Shown here one piece after another: positions 7,286 through 14,408 of a DNA stretch of 19,919 bases. Source of the stretch: Anaerolineae bacterium (GTDB lineage: Bacteria > Chloroflexota > Anaerolineae > DRVO01). The stretch lies in NCBI GenBank assembly GCA_012719195.1, contig JAAYAV010000193.1, positions 1 through 19,919 on the forward strand, given 5' to 3'. Within the stretch, counting starts at the first letter, position 1, and every line of letters begins with the position of its first letter. Under the pieces are notes generated by a model, which did not search any database, was not told the origin of the DNA, and saw only the letters and a program-made list of their open reading frames with translations. A program made the translations under genes and the position numbers.

Positions 7286-8547
7286 GCGACACGCCGTCCC
7301 TTCTGCTTCTGCTCGTCGCTCCGGCGCTGGCCGGCGGCCTGGTCTACTTCCTGCGTCTTTGGCCCCGCCTTCCTCACCTGACGGCCGCCCTCGCCGCCCT
7401 CGGCACCGCCTACTCCATCCACCTGGCGCCCGCCGGCCTGGCCGACGAGCTGTTGGGCCGTCCCCTGGTCCTCGACGGGCCCGCCAAGCAGGTGCTGCTG
7501 GTGGCCCTTATGGCCGTCGCGCTGAGCAACGTCGCCTCCCTGGCTCGGCCGGCGGAGACGCTCTTCGCCAGCACGTCTCTGGCCCTGGCCTCTCTAGTCG
7601 GCCTGGCGCTGACCACCGACAACCTGACGCTGGCCGGCCTCTTCCTGGTGATCGGAGGAGTGGTGCTCACCGTCTCGCTGGAGAGCAGCCGGGGCGTTAC
7701 GGCCGGACACCTCCAGTACCTGGCGGCGGTCGCTCTAGGCGGGACACTGCTCGCCTTCGCCGCCGGCATAATGGACGCCGACCCCTACGTGCCTTCGGCC
7801 AGCGGAGCCGTAGCCCTGCAGCTCGGCATAGGCCTGCTGCTAGGGCTCTTCCCGGTGGGCCTGTGGAAGGCCACCCTGGGCCGAGATGCCGACTCCTTCT
7901 CCAGCGCCCTGGTGGGGTTGGTGCTGGCGCCGGCCGCGGTGGTCCTCCTGTGGCGCTTCACCTGGCGCTATCCCTGGCTCAGCAGTGGCACTCTGCTGTC
8001 CGAGCTCTTGCGGGTGTCGGCCCTGGTGACGGTGGGCTACTTCTCGCTCCGGGCCGCCATCACCGCCTCCCCCACCGTCTATGTCGCCAGCGCAACCCAG
8101 TCGCAGTTCGCCCTGGTGGTACTGGTGCTCCTGCCCTCGTTGGGCTCGTCGGCGCTGCTCCCGCTCACCTCGGAGTGGCTGCTGGCCCGCGTGGTGCCGG
8201 TGCTGCTCCTGGCCGTCTCTGTGCCCCTGCTGTGGACCGCGCCCCGACCGGCCACTAAGGTGCTCTTCGTCTTCAGCGTGCTTTCGCTCATTGGCCTGCC
8301 AGGCACACCGCTCTTTTCATCCTATCTCGCCGGGCTGCTGGCTCTGCCCCAGGGAGCGCTGGACGTCGCCCTGCTGATCTTCATGGCCGGGACCGCCGTC
8401 GGCGCCCTTCGTCTCGCCCTCATGCCCCCGGCGGTACCGCCGCCCGTGGACCGGCTCGACCCCGGCACGCTGGTAGCCCTACTGCTGGCTCTCATCACCG
8501 TCATCGTCGGCCTGAACCCCGCCTTCCTGCGTGGCCTGCTCGCCTAG
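7282..8547 (+). CDS. Membrane protein, distant HyfF/NuoN-like antiporter homologue
   Basis: A 421-residue membrane protein with about 12-13 helices. GTG 7282 overlaps the previous stop (GTGA), with GGGGAGG a few bases upstream. NuoN/HyfF resemblance: TDNLTLAGLFLVIGGVVL at about 112-129 (helix that normally carries the conserved Glu), LLLGLFPVGLWKATLG (normally KLGxxPFHxWLP, with the pumping Lys), and SVLSLIGLPGTPLFSSYLAG (normally LSLAGIPP..GF.GKF, with a second Lys), ending IVGLNPAFLRGLL like NuoN C-termini. At all three positions the ionisable residue is replaced by a hydrophobic or Ser residue, although a Lys occurs six residues later in GLWKA. It is therefore either a non-pumping relative or a scaffold. 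The unit ends at a hairpin at 8570. Confidence 0.75.
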   Translation: MSDTPSLLLLLVAPALAGGLVYFLRLWPRLPHLTAALAALGTAYSIHLAPAGLADELLGRPLVLDGPAKQVLLVALMAVALSNVASLARPAETLFASTSLALASLVGLALTTDNLTLAGLFLVIGGVVLTVSLESSRGVTAGHLQYLAAVALGGTLLAFAAGIMDADPYVPSASGAVALQLGIGLLLGLFPVGLWKATLGRDADSFSSALVGLVLAPAAVVLLWRFTWRYPWLSSGTLLSELLRVSALVTVGYFSLRAAITASPTVYVASATQSQFALVVLVLLPSLGSSALLPLTSEWLLARVVPVLLLAVSVPLLWTAPRPATKVLFVFSVLSLIGLPGTPLFSSYLAGLLALPQGALDVALLIFMAGTAVGALRLALMPPAVPPPVDRLDPGTLVALLLALITVIVGLNPAFLRGLLA

Positions 8548-8569
8548 CTCCTGTTCGCCCGCACGAAGA

Positions 8570-8594
8570 AGCCGCTCCCCTGGGGGTAGCGGCT
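8570..8594. terminator. Bidirectional hairpin between converging operons
   Basis: AGCCGCT (8570-8576) pairs perfectly with AGCGGCT (8588-8594), and the C/G runs between them extend the stem. It lies between the stop at 8547 (+) and the stop at 8633 (-). No T-run follows on either side, so it may be a weak or factor-assisted terminator. Confidence 0.55.
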
Positions 8595-8632
8595 CGCCCA
8601 ATACCTATGCCGACAGATCTGGCGGTCCGGTC

Positions 8633-9649
8633 CTAGAACATGCCGCCGCCGAAGCCTCCCATCATGTCTCCCGGGCTCTGCATCAGCATCCCCATCCGCA
8701 TCCTCGCCATAACCGTCAGCGAGGCGTCCTGGCTTATGTTGGAGGCGAACTCAAACTCGTCGATGGCCTTGGCAGTCTCACCCTGCAACTCATAGGCACT
8801 CGCCAGCGCGAAGTGCGCCAGGGCAGATCCGTCATCCGCTTCCACCGCATCCATCGCCGTCTCGTAGGCCTTCTCAACCGCCCAGTCCATCCCGCCGACA
8901 CCGACACGATAGTAGACCAGGGACAGGCTCGCGTAGAAGTCGGCCTCGCTGTCGGCCAGGTCCCGCGCTCGCGCCAGCTGCTGCGCCGCGTCCTCGGCCC
9001 GACCCAACTGCTCGTAGACCACCGCCAACTGCAGGCGCGCGCCCAGGTCCTTCGGATTCAGCGCCGCCGCGGCCTCAAACTCAGGCAGCGCCGCCTCGTA
9101 GTCCCCTTGCACCAGGTAGCCCTCACCGGCCGACGTTCGCGTCGAGAAGGCCTGCTCCTCCGGGCTCGGCGCCAGGAAGTGGTTGTACGCCAAGAGGCCC
9201 AACAACAGAACCGTCGCCAGCACCACACCCCGCAACGACCAGCGACGGAGGCTATCTTGTCGCTGCTCCGCCAAGGAGCGATCCAGGTACCACCACCAGT
9301 GCTCCTCGGGCGGGTCTAGCTCCATCCTCGCCCGAGCCAGCGTTGAAGCGCCCGCCTCCCGCACCAACCGGGTCGTTTGGGAGCGGGTGATGTTCTCGAG
9401 CGTCTCCAAGCGGGTGCGCTCCGGCTTGAGGTCCACCCCGTACATCGACTCCAGCCGGGGGATCGCCTCCTCAATGTCATCCAGCAGACGGAGGTACTTG
9501 AGAACCCCCGCGGGACCTACTCCGCGCAAGCTGGCGACGGCCAGCTCCGCCTCTCGCAGCGCCAGCCGGAGGTCGTCGGCCTGCCGGATGTCACCCGCGT
9601 CCGCCGGAGCATCCACGGTCCCAGTCGCCCGCTCCACGGTTCGCTCCAT
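8633..9649 (-). CDS. Single-pass membrane protein with C-terminal TPR repeats
   Basis: A 338-residue protein. Residues 1-135 are charged and helical, probably cytoplasmic, ending in a PPEEHWWWYLDRSL patch. One membrane helix follows at about 139-158 (LRGVVLATVLLLGLLAYNHF). Residues 170-310 hold about four tetratricopeptide repeats (for example AGEGYLVQGDYEAALPEFEA, ALAHFALASAYELQGETAKA). The protein ends in a Met/Gly-rich tail, MGMLMQSPGDMMGGFGGGMF. TPR domains bind protein partners; this one would lie outside the membrane if the helix is oriented N-in. ATG 9649 is four bases after the upstream stop without a strong ribosome site; GTG four codons later, preceded by GGAGCG, is an alternative. 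It is the last gene of the operon with the 9653 dehydrogenase. No specific family was recognised. Confidence 0.85.
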   Translation of the reverse strand: MERTVERATGTVDAPADAGDIRQADDLRLALREAELAVASLRGVGPAGVLKYLRLLDDIEEAIPRLESMYGVDLKPERTRLETLENITRSQTTRLVREAGASTLARARMELDPPEEHWWWYLDRSLAEQRQDSLRRWSLRGVVLATVLLLGLLAYNHFLAPSPEEQAFSTRTSAGEGYLVQGDYEAALPEFEAAAALNPKDLGARLQLAVVYEQLGRAEDAAQQLARARDLADSEADFYASLSLVYYRVGVGGMDWAVEKAYETAMDAVEADDGSALAHFALASAYELQGETAKAIDEFEFASNISQDASLTVMARMRMGMLMQSPGDMMGGFGGGMF

Positions 9650-9652
9650 TCG

Positions 9653-10669
9653 CTAGAGGGACACCGGAAGGCCAGTGCGAGCGCTCTCGATGGCGGCGCA
9701 GATGACCCGCGTCACTCGCAGACCGTCCTTGCCGGTCACCATCGGCTCGCGACCGTCGATGAGGCAGCGCACGAAGTGCCGGATGCTTTCGGTGGCAAAG
9801 CCCTTCACCTCGCCGTAGATCTCCGGAGAGACCAGAACGTCGGGGTAGGACGCCTCGGTGGCGGTGTACTTCTGCAGCACCCGGTGATGACTGCAATCCA
9901 TGTAGAGCGCCCCCTCGTCCCCGATCACCTCGCACTTGAGATCGATGATGTTCGGAGTGTTGTTGGGGACGATCCAACAGCTCTCGATGGTCGCCACGGC
10001 ACCGCCGCGGAACTCAATGGTGGTCTGGTAGAAGTCCGGCGTATCCACACCCTTGGCTCGCAGAACCCGCGATCGAGCCACCGAGTAGACCTTCACCGGG
10101 TCGTCGTCGAGCATCCACATCACGGTGTCGATGGAGTGGCTGCCGATGAACCAGAGGACCGAAGACCGAGCGGCCCACTTCAGCATGTCGGTGGGCACCC
10201 ACATCTGGTCGTTGAGCCGGTAGCTGACCATCTGGGGCGTACCGATCTGCCCCTCGGAGATGGCGCGCTTGGCCTTGTAGAAGGGCGGGTTCCAGCGGTT
10301 GTGGAAGTCGACCATCAAGTGCTTGCCCGCCCTCTCGGCGGCCGCGATGATCTGCTCGCACTCCTCCACCGTCTGCGCCATCGGCTTCTCGAGCAGCACG
10401 TGCTTACCCGCAGCGAAGGCGTCGGTGGCGATGCCGGTATGGGTGTGGTCCGGTGTGACGACGCTCACGGCATCAATGTCGGCCCGCGCCAGCAGCTCGC
10501 GGTAGTCGCCCAAGTAGGCTGCTCCCTCCCGGTCGGCTACCGCCCGACCGCGCACCTCGTCCAGGTCGCTGACGGCCACCAGCCGGGCGCCGGGAAAGGA
10601 GCCATAGATGCGAGCGTGCATCTCGCCCCAGGTGCCGACGCCGATCACGCCCAGCCCGACTTCACCCAT
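9653..10669 (-). CDS. Gfo/Idh/MocA family NAD(P)-dependent oxidoreductase
   Basis: A 338-residue dehydrogenase. The Rossmann motif GVIGVGTWG is at 7-15, VTPDHTHTGIA at 71-81, EKP at 94-96, and SHSID at 177-181 supplies the likely catalytic His and Asp. The frame extends upstream to 10747 into the signal peptidase gene, but ATG 10669 is preceded by GGAGG with a six-base spacer and starts directly before the first beta strand, so it is chosen. Strong similarity by eye with the plus-strand gene at 929-1945, including equal length, marks the two as paralogues; here the N-terminal half of the substrate domain reads FHNRWNPPFYKAKRAI, close to inositol/glucose-fructose oxidoreductase relatives. Thirteen bases separate it from lepB upstream, and three from the TPR gene downstream, so it belongs to that operon. 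Substrate unknown. Confidence 0.92.
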   Translation of the reverse strand: MGEVGLGVIGVGTWGEMHARIYGSFPGARLVAVSDLDEVRGRAVADREGAAYLGDYRELLARADIDAVSVVTPDHTHTGIATDAFAAGKHVLLEKPMAQTVEECEQIIAAAERAGKHLMVDFHNRWNPPFYKAKRAISEGQIGTPQMVSYRLNDQMWVPTDMLKWAARSSVLWFIGSHSIDTVMWMLDDDPVKVYSVARSRVLRAKGVDTPDFYQTTIEFRGGAVATIESCWIVPNNTPNIIDLKCEVIGDEGALYMDCSHHRVLQKYTATEASYPDVLVSPEIYGEVKGFATESIRHFVRCLIDGREPMVTGKDGLRVTRVICAAIESARTGLPVSL

Positions 10670-10682
10670 GCCAACCTCCGCT

Positions 10683-11231
10683 CTAGTCGTGCGAGACCAC
10701 CTCTCCCTGCGCCAAGGTGCTCCTCTCGCCGTGCTCCAGGCTCTCAAACGGCGGCCACAGGGAGAACCAGGCCTTGCCGATCAGGGCCGACTCATGCACC
10801 GGCCCGAAGTTGCGGGAGTCGTTGCTGTTAGTCCGGTTGTCGCCCATGACCAGGTACTCGCCATTCTGCAGCACCAGTGGGCCGAAATTGCTCACACCAT
10901 GGTTGACGGCCAGATAAGGCTCGGCCAGTCTTGCACCGTTTATGTACACCTGGCCCGACACAACTGCTATCTCTTCCCCGGGCAAGCCGATCACCCGCTT
11001 GATGAGCGCCTTACCGCCCTCCTGGGGCGAGGGAAACACCACAATGTCGCCCCGGCCGGGAGCTCCGAGCCGGTAGGCCAGCTTGTTGACCATGAGATAC
11101 TGGCCATCGCGGAGCGTCGGCTCCATGCTGTGGCCATCCACACGCGTGTTCTGCAGCGCCGTCCGAACGGCCACGAAGAGAACCAGGGCCAGGAGCAGGG
11201 TCTCCAGCATATCCCGAGCGAAACTAGCCAC
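10683..11231 (-). CDS. lepB: Signal peptidase I
   Basis: Membrane-bound serine/lysine peptidase that removes signal peptides from exported proteins. With start GTG 11231 it has 182 residues, usual for short bacterial SPase I. One N-terminal membrane helix spans about 8-22, followed by the catalytic Ser35 in GHSMEPTL, the general-base Lys78 in ALIKRVIGLPGE, and the box GDNRTNSNDSRNFGPV from residue 130. The frame is open up to 11378, but that would overlap the upstream hydrolase gene by 118 bases and add a low-complexity Gly/Glu tail. ATG 11210 (inside the membrane helix start) is the other option, and the ribosome site is weak for all of them. It follows the MBL gene by about 30 bases. All family motifs are intact, so function is confident. 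Confidence 0.95.
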   Translation of the reverse strand: MASFARDMLETLLLALVLFVAVRTALQNTRVDGHSMEPTLRDGQYLMVNKLAYRLGAPGRGDIVVFPSPQEGGKALIKRVIGLPGEEIAVVSGQVYINGARLAEPYLAVNHGVSNFGPLVLQNGEYLVMGDNRTNSNDSRNFGPVHESALIGKAWFSLWPPFESLEHGERSTLAQGEVVSHD

Positions 11232-11260
11232 GGAAGATGACGACTCCTCGACGGTCTCCT

Positions 11261-12142
11261 CTACTCCTCCGTCTCCTCCGCCTCCCGGTCCGAGTCGTCC
11301 GCTAGCCGACTCTTCTTCAGCTCCTCGTACACCCGGCCCACACTCGTTCGGAAGGCTCTCTCGGCTCGCTTCCGCCATATCTCGTCAACCTCAAACTCAT
11401 CCAGTAGGTGCAGCATGCGGGTGGCAGTCTCTGCTCGACTGCGTCCCTCCGCCACTAAGTCCGTCACGCCGGCCCGCAATCGGAGCAGGAAGTCCTCCAT
11501 ACTGTCGACTAGCGCCAGGTCCCCCGCCGGCCCGTGCCCGGGCACAACCACCTTGGGGGCCCAACCTCTGATCACTTGCAGCGCCTGCAGCCACTCGCCC
11601 AGGTGGCCGTGGCCCAGGAACGGGGGTATTCCGTTGAAGATGACATCGCCTGCAAAGAGCACGCCCGACTCCTCCAGGAGCACGGCGCTCGAGGCGGGGC
11701 TATGACCTCCCAGCCGCTGCAGTCGGATCGTGTTGCCGTTCAGGTAGAAGACCAGGTCCCGATCGAAGGTGATCTGCGGGGGAACCACCTCCATGTCCGC
11801 CAGTTCGTCCACGACCTCCGGCGCCGTGTCGCGAAACCCATCCAGGACGCGCTCGCGCATGGTCGGAGTGAAGCGGTCCAGAGGCCGGTAGCCGCGCTCG
11901 TTGGCCACGGCGGGCGCATCAAACTGGCTACTGCCCAAGGCGTGGTTGGGGTGGCTGTCGGTCAGGAGCACGTAGAGCAGCGGGTCACCGCCCACTGCGC
12001 GCACTCTCTCGCGCCAGTCTCGTGCCTGGGAGGGCACTATAGGGGCGTCAACCAGTACGGCGCCCTCGTCCATCACGACGCAGCCCACATTGGCGCCCAG
12101 ATAGTCCTCGGCTACATACACGCCGGTAGCGATCTCACGCAT
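11261..12142 (-). CDS. Metallo-beta-lactamase-fold hydrolase with altered metal motif
   Basis: A 293-residue MBL-fold protein. The N-terminal strand GVYVAEDYLGANVGCVVMDE is followed by LLTDSHPNHALG, where the family's T-H-x-H-x-D-H is T61-D-S-H64-P-N66-H67: the first His is Asp and the Asp is Asn. The other metal ligands remain: His147 in GGHSPAS, Asp166 in VLFAGDVIF, His203 in VVVPGHGP. The C-terminal 80 residues form a charged helical tail. The family hydrolyses thioesters, lactones, phosphoesters or related bonds; the changed first motif suggests one altered metal site. No signal peptide, so cytoplasmic. ATG 12142 has AAAGGTCAGG upstream. It is the first gene of the operon with lepB, the dehydrogenase and the TPR protein. 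Confidence 0.88.
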   Translation of the reverse strand: MREIATGVYVAEDYLGANVGCVVMDEGAVLVDAPIVPSQARDWRERVRAVGGDPLLYVLLTDSHPNHALGSSQFDAPAVANERGYRPLDRFTPTMRERVLDGFRDTAPEVVDELADMEVVPPQITFDRDLVFYLNGNTIRLQRLGGHSPASSAVLLEESGVLFAGDVIFNGIPPFLGHGHLGEWLQALQVIRGWAPKVVVPGHGPAGDLALVDSMEDFLLRLRAGVTDLVAEGRSRAETATRMLHLLDEFEVDEIWRKRAERAFRTSVGRVYEELKKSRLADDSDREAEETEE

Positions 12143-12374
12143 ACCTGACCTTTGACCTCAGTCGAAGTAGTTGCCGGACGCACCTTACCACCCAAGTAAG
12201 GCAGTGCCGGGACCGGGAGGGGGAAGCGGAAGTGGCTGGATGTGCAGGAGCCGGCACCACGCCCACGGTGACCATCGCAGGAGGCCATGCTCCCCGACTC
12301 GCCGGCTTCGGCCCCACGAAGTAACCCCACCTGGCCGGCGACGCCGTACCACGGCGGACTGCGCCAGCCTCGGT

Positions 12375-12380
12375 ATTGTA
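12375..12380 (-). promoter_or_regulatory. Possible -10 box of the MBL-lepB operon
   Basis: On the minus strand this reads TACAAT (5/6 to consensus). The -35 at the correct distance (TTTCGC, 12403-12398) is poor. If used, the transcript would carry a leader of about 225 bases before the ATG at 12142. Confidence 0.3.
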
Positions 12381-12407
12381 CATCCGTGTCGGCCCGCGCG
12401 AAAGGGC

Positions 12408-12434
12408 CCGGTCCGCCGGGTCCGGCGGTACCGG
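12408..12434 (-). terminator. GC-rich hairpin after the YghO-like gene
   Basis: CCGGT plus CCGCCGG (12408-12419) pairs with CCGGCGG plus ACCGG (12422-12434) with one bulged base. It begins about 20 bases past the stop at 12456. On the minus strand it is followed by GCCCTTTCG, a poor T-tract, so termination is likely but not certain. Confidence 0.5.
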
Positions 12435-12455
12435 CGCAGATTGAGGGGCCGCGCC

Positions 12456-13649
12456 CTAGGTAAGGCTCTTGCCGTAGACGCGGTAGGTCTTGTAGACGTG
12501 CCCCCCCAGCCGCTTGATGATCCGGTTCATCATCACGTTGTTCTCCAGGATCCAGGACATCTCCGACTGGCGGTATCCCTTGGCAAGCGCAGCCTTGGCT
12601 ACCTCGACGTAGAAGACGCCGTCGATGCCCCGGTTCCGGTACTCCTCGATGACTCCCATGATCAGCAAGCGGAAGAGCCGTGGTCGGGTCCGCTTGGCCC
12701 ACAGGAAGCGGGCCCCGTCATAGAGGAAGCGCAGAAAGCCGCCAGGGCGAGGGTACACCCGCAGGAGGGCCTCATTAACGTCCGGCAGCGCCACCGCTAT
12801 CCCCACCGGACGCCCATCGTGCTCGGCGAACAGAACCATGTCCGGGTCGATGAGATGCTTCAGACCGTGAGCCAGATGCTCGATCTCCGGGTCCGTCATG
12901 GGGACGAAGCCCCAGTTCCGGCCCCAAGCAGAGTTGTACACTGCCTTCGCCCGCACCAGCTCATCCTCGAAGCTGCTCATTTGCGCCTTGCGCACCGTGA
13001 CCACGCCGTCCTGCAGGAGCTTCTCCGCTCCCTGGACGATCTTGTGCGGCAGGTTCTCCGCCTGGGGGCCATAGATGTTGGTGTCGATGAGGTAGGCGTA
13101 GAGATCCATGACCTTCTCGAAGCCGTAGTCGGTGATCATGGACTCGTAGTAGCGCGGGTTGTAAGTCATCATCGCCACCGGCGGCGAATCGAAGCCGTCG
13201 ATCAGTAGGCCGCATTCGTCATTGGTGGACATGTTCATCGGTCCGACCACCGTGTCCATGCCCAACCCCTTGACGTAGTCGGAGGCGGCGTCCAGCAATG
13301 CCCGGGCGACGTCCGGATCGTCGTAGACCTCGAAGAGGCCGAAGTGCCCCGTCTTTTCGTTATGGAACGCGTTGTGGTTGTGGTTGACGATCCCCGCCAC
13401 CGTGCCCACCACCTCGCCCCCCTGGCGCGCGATGAAGAGGCGCACGTCGGAGTGCTCAAAGAAGGGGTTGTGCTTGGGATCCAGGAACCGCTGCCGATCC
13501 CAGAACAACGAGGGTACCCAGTAACGGTCTCCCTCATAGACCTTCCAGGGGAAAGCAGCGAACTCGTCGCGCTGACGTCTGCTCTCTACGACTTCAATCT
13601 GAGGCGTCGCCATCTTCAGGGCCCCCGGCGAACTTGGCGTGGAGTACAT
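12456..13649 (-). CDS. YghO-like GNAT-superfamily protein
   Basis: A 397-residue protein of the conserved YghO-like family, which has a GNAT acetyltransferase fold. Diagnostic segments are FAAFPWKVYEGDRYWVP near the N-terminus, GPMNMSTNDECGLLIDGFD in the middle, a YNPRYYESMITDYGFEK motif, then EEYRNRGIDGVFY and ILENNVMMNRIIKRLGG near the end. The biochemical role of the family is not established. The frame is open up to 13979, into the upstream GNAT gene, but the extension is GC-rich noise. Two starts are realistic: ATG 13649, which lies about ten bases after a promoter-like TATCCT, and ATG 13613, closer to where the family homology begins but lacking a ribosome site. I chose 13649. A hairpin follows the stop. 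Confidence 0.87.
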   Translation of the reverse strand: MYSTPSSPGALKMATPQIEVVESRRQRDEFAAFPWKVYEGDRYWVPSLFWDRQRFLDPKHNPFFEHSDVRLFIARQGGEVVGTVAGIVNHNHNAFHNEKTGHFGLFEVYDDPDVARALLDAASDYVKGLGMDTVVGPMNMSTNDECGLLIDGFDSPPVAMMTYNPRYYESMITDYGFEKVMDLYAYLIDTNIYGPQAENLPHKIVQGAEKLLQDGVVTVRKAQMSSFEDELVRAKAVYNSAWGRNWGFVPMTDPEIEHLAHGLKHLIDPDMVLFAEHDGRPVGIAVALPDVNEALLRVYPRPGGFLRFLYDGARFLWAKRTRPRLFRLLIMGVIEEYRNRGIDGVFYVEVAKAALAKGYRQSEMSWILENNVMMNRIIKRLGGHVYKTYRVYGKSLT

Positions 13650-13658
13650 TGCCTGACC

Positions 13659-13687
13659 AGGATAGGCGCGCATACCGGTCGAGGCAA
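13659..13687 (-). promoter_or_regulatory. Promoter of the YghO-like gene, TTGCCT-17-TATCCT
   Basis: On the minus strand the -35 box TTGCCT (13687-13682, 4/6) and -10 box TATCCT (13664-13659, 4/6) are 17 bases apart. Transcription would start near 13652, three bases before ATG 13649, which has only a weak AGG upstream. Confidence 0.4.
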
Positions 13688-13735
13688 GTCCCCCGCGACC
13701 AAGGCCGCCGTCATCGCGCCCGCACTCAGCTCTGA

Positions 13736-14287
13736 TCAGGCGCCGTCCGGGGCCAGGCCCAGGCGCTGCGCCAGCCCCTCCCAGCGTTGCCGGTGGCTGG
13801 GGTGCGTCAACTCGGGGCGGAAGCCCATAAGCCAGTAGAGAAGGATGGCGGAGGAGCGGTGGTCGTCGGTAAGCAGGAACGCCCGCCGGTAACCCCGGAG
13901 ACGCATGTCCTGCAGGACAGCGGCACACACCAGCCTTCCCAGACCGCGCCGGCGATGGCCCGGGTGCACCGCCACCCAACCCAACTCAGCATCACCGCAG
14001 TCGGGATGGACCGTCAGGCAGGCGGTGGCGACCGGCCGGCCGGCGTGGTAGGCCATCTGGATCGCCTCCGCCGGCACCATCGAGCGGCCGCCCGGTCCGA
14101 TCGCCCGGTGGGCCCGCTCGACGGTCCAGCAGCCGAGATCACCGGTGCTGTTGAGCACCGCGATCCAGTCTTCCATCCCCTCCTCGGCCAGCAGCCGTAG
14201 CTCGTAACCGGGGGCAATTGGCGGCGCCCACACCTCTCTCGTCAGTGACAGCTGCATCCGCAACTGCGGGAGCCCCCCACCCTCCAT
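13736..14287 (-). CDS. GNAT family N-acetyltransferase
   Basis: A 183-residue protein. The acetyl-CoA-binding motif A is clear: ELGWVAVHPGHRRRGLGRLV, with the R/Q-x-x-G-x-G/A pyrophosphate loop at 112-117, followed by the amphipathic helix and motif B (LLTDDHRSSAILLYWLMGF, the last part with the Tyr and Gly-Phe turn typical of the family). It would transfer an acetyl group to an amine of a small molecule or protein; the acceptor is unknown. The open frame begins at 14407, but ATG 14287 has GGAGGAGGGGAC at good distance and is chosen. The YghO-like gene follows after about 90 bases, so the two may be partly co-transcribed. The gene diverges from the lipoprotein gene at 14525. Confidence 0.9.
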   Translation of the reverse strand: MEGGGLPQLRMQLSLTREVWAPPIAPGYELRLLAEEGMEDWIAVLNSTGDLGCWTVERAHRAIGPGGRSMVPAEAIQMAYHAGRPVATACLTVHPDCGDAELGWVAVHPGHRRRGLGRLVCAAVLQDMRLRGYRRAFLLTDDHRSSAILLYWLMGFRPELTHPSHRQRWEGLAQRLGLAPDGA

Positions 14288-14379
14288 CGCCGTCCCCTCC
14301 TCCGGCCAGTCGCCTGGGCCGAGGCGAGGAATGTGCCTACCCCGCGCCCCACCCCAGCCGACATAGGCCGATCGTCCTG

Positions 14380-14408
14380 TTGACAGAATCGCCGCAAGCC
14401 TGCACACT
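14380..14408 (+). promoter_or_regulatory. Promoter of the Met-rich lipoprotein gene, TTGACA-17-CACACT
   Basis: A perfect -35 box TTGACA (14380-14385) is followed 17 bases later by a weak -10 CACACT (14403-14408, 3/6). The start of transcription would be near 14415, leaving a leader of about 110 bases. The weak -10 and the inverted repeat over it suggest regulation by an activator or repressor. Confidence 0.45.

Larger units (their letters stand above)
12143..12455. other. 313-base intergenic/leader region without a recognised gene
   Basis: It lies between the stop of the YghO-like gene and the ATG of the MBL gene, both minus strand. It contains a hairpin next to the upstream stop (12408-12434), a -10-like TACAAT (minus, 12380-12375) and a small hairpin near the MBL gene, CCTTAC/GTAAGG at 12183-12201 with a seven-base loop. 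I looked for cobalamin, TPP and SRP RNA consensus elements on both strands and found none. Confidence 0.6.

Noticed and set aside
9377..10831. A 484-codon plus-strand open frame, and similar long antisense frames at 12171-13208 and 7215-8258
   Set aside because: They lie opposite or across well-supported genes, have biased low-complexity composition (His/Gly/Arg-rich) and no family motifs. High GC content suppresses stop codons.
11232..11378. Longer start for signal peptidase I at 11378
   Set aside because: Would overlap the MBL gene by 118 bases and add a Gly/Glu-rich tail before the membrane helix that no signal peptidase needs.
12143..12455. Riboswitch or structural RNA in the long intergenic region
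   Set aside because: No cobalamin, TPP or SRP RNA core sequence could be found on either strand; only generic GC-rich hairpins.
13650..13979. Extended N-terminus of the YghO-like protein
   Set aside because: It overlaps the GNAT gene on the same strand and reads as Pro/Gly/Arg noise.
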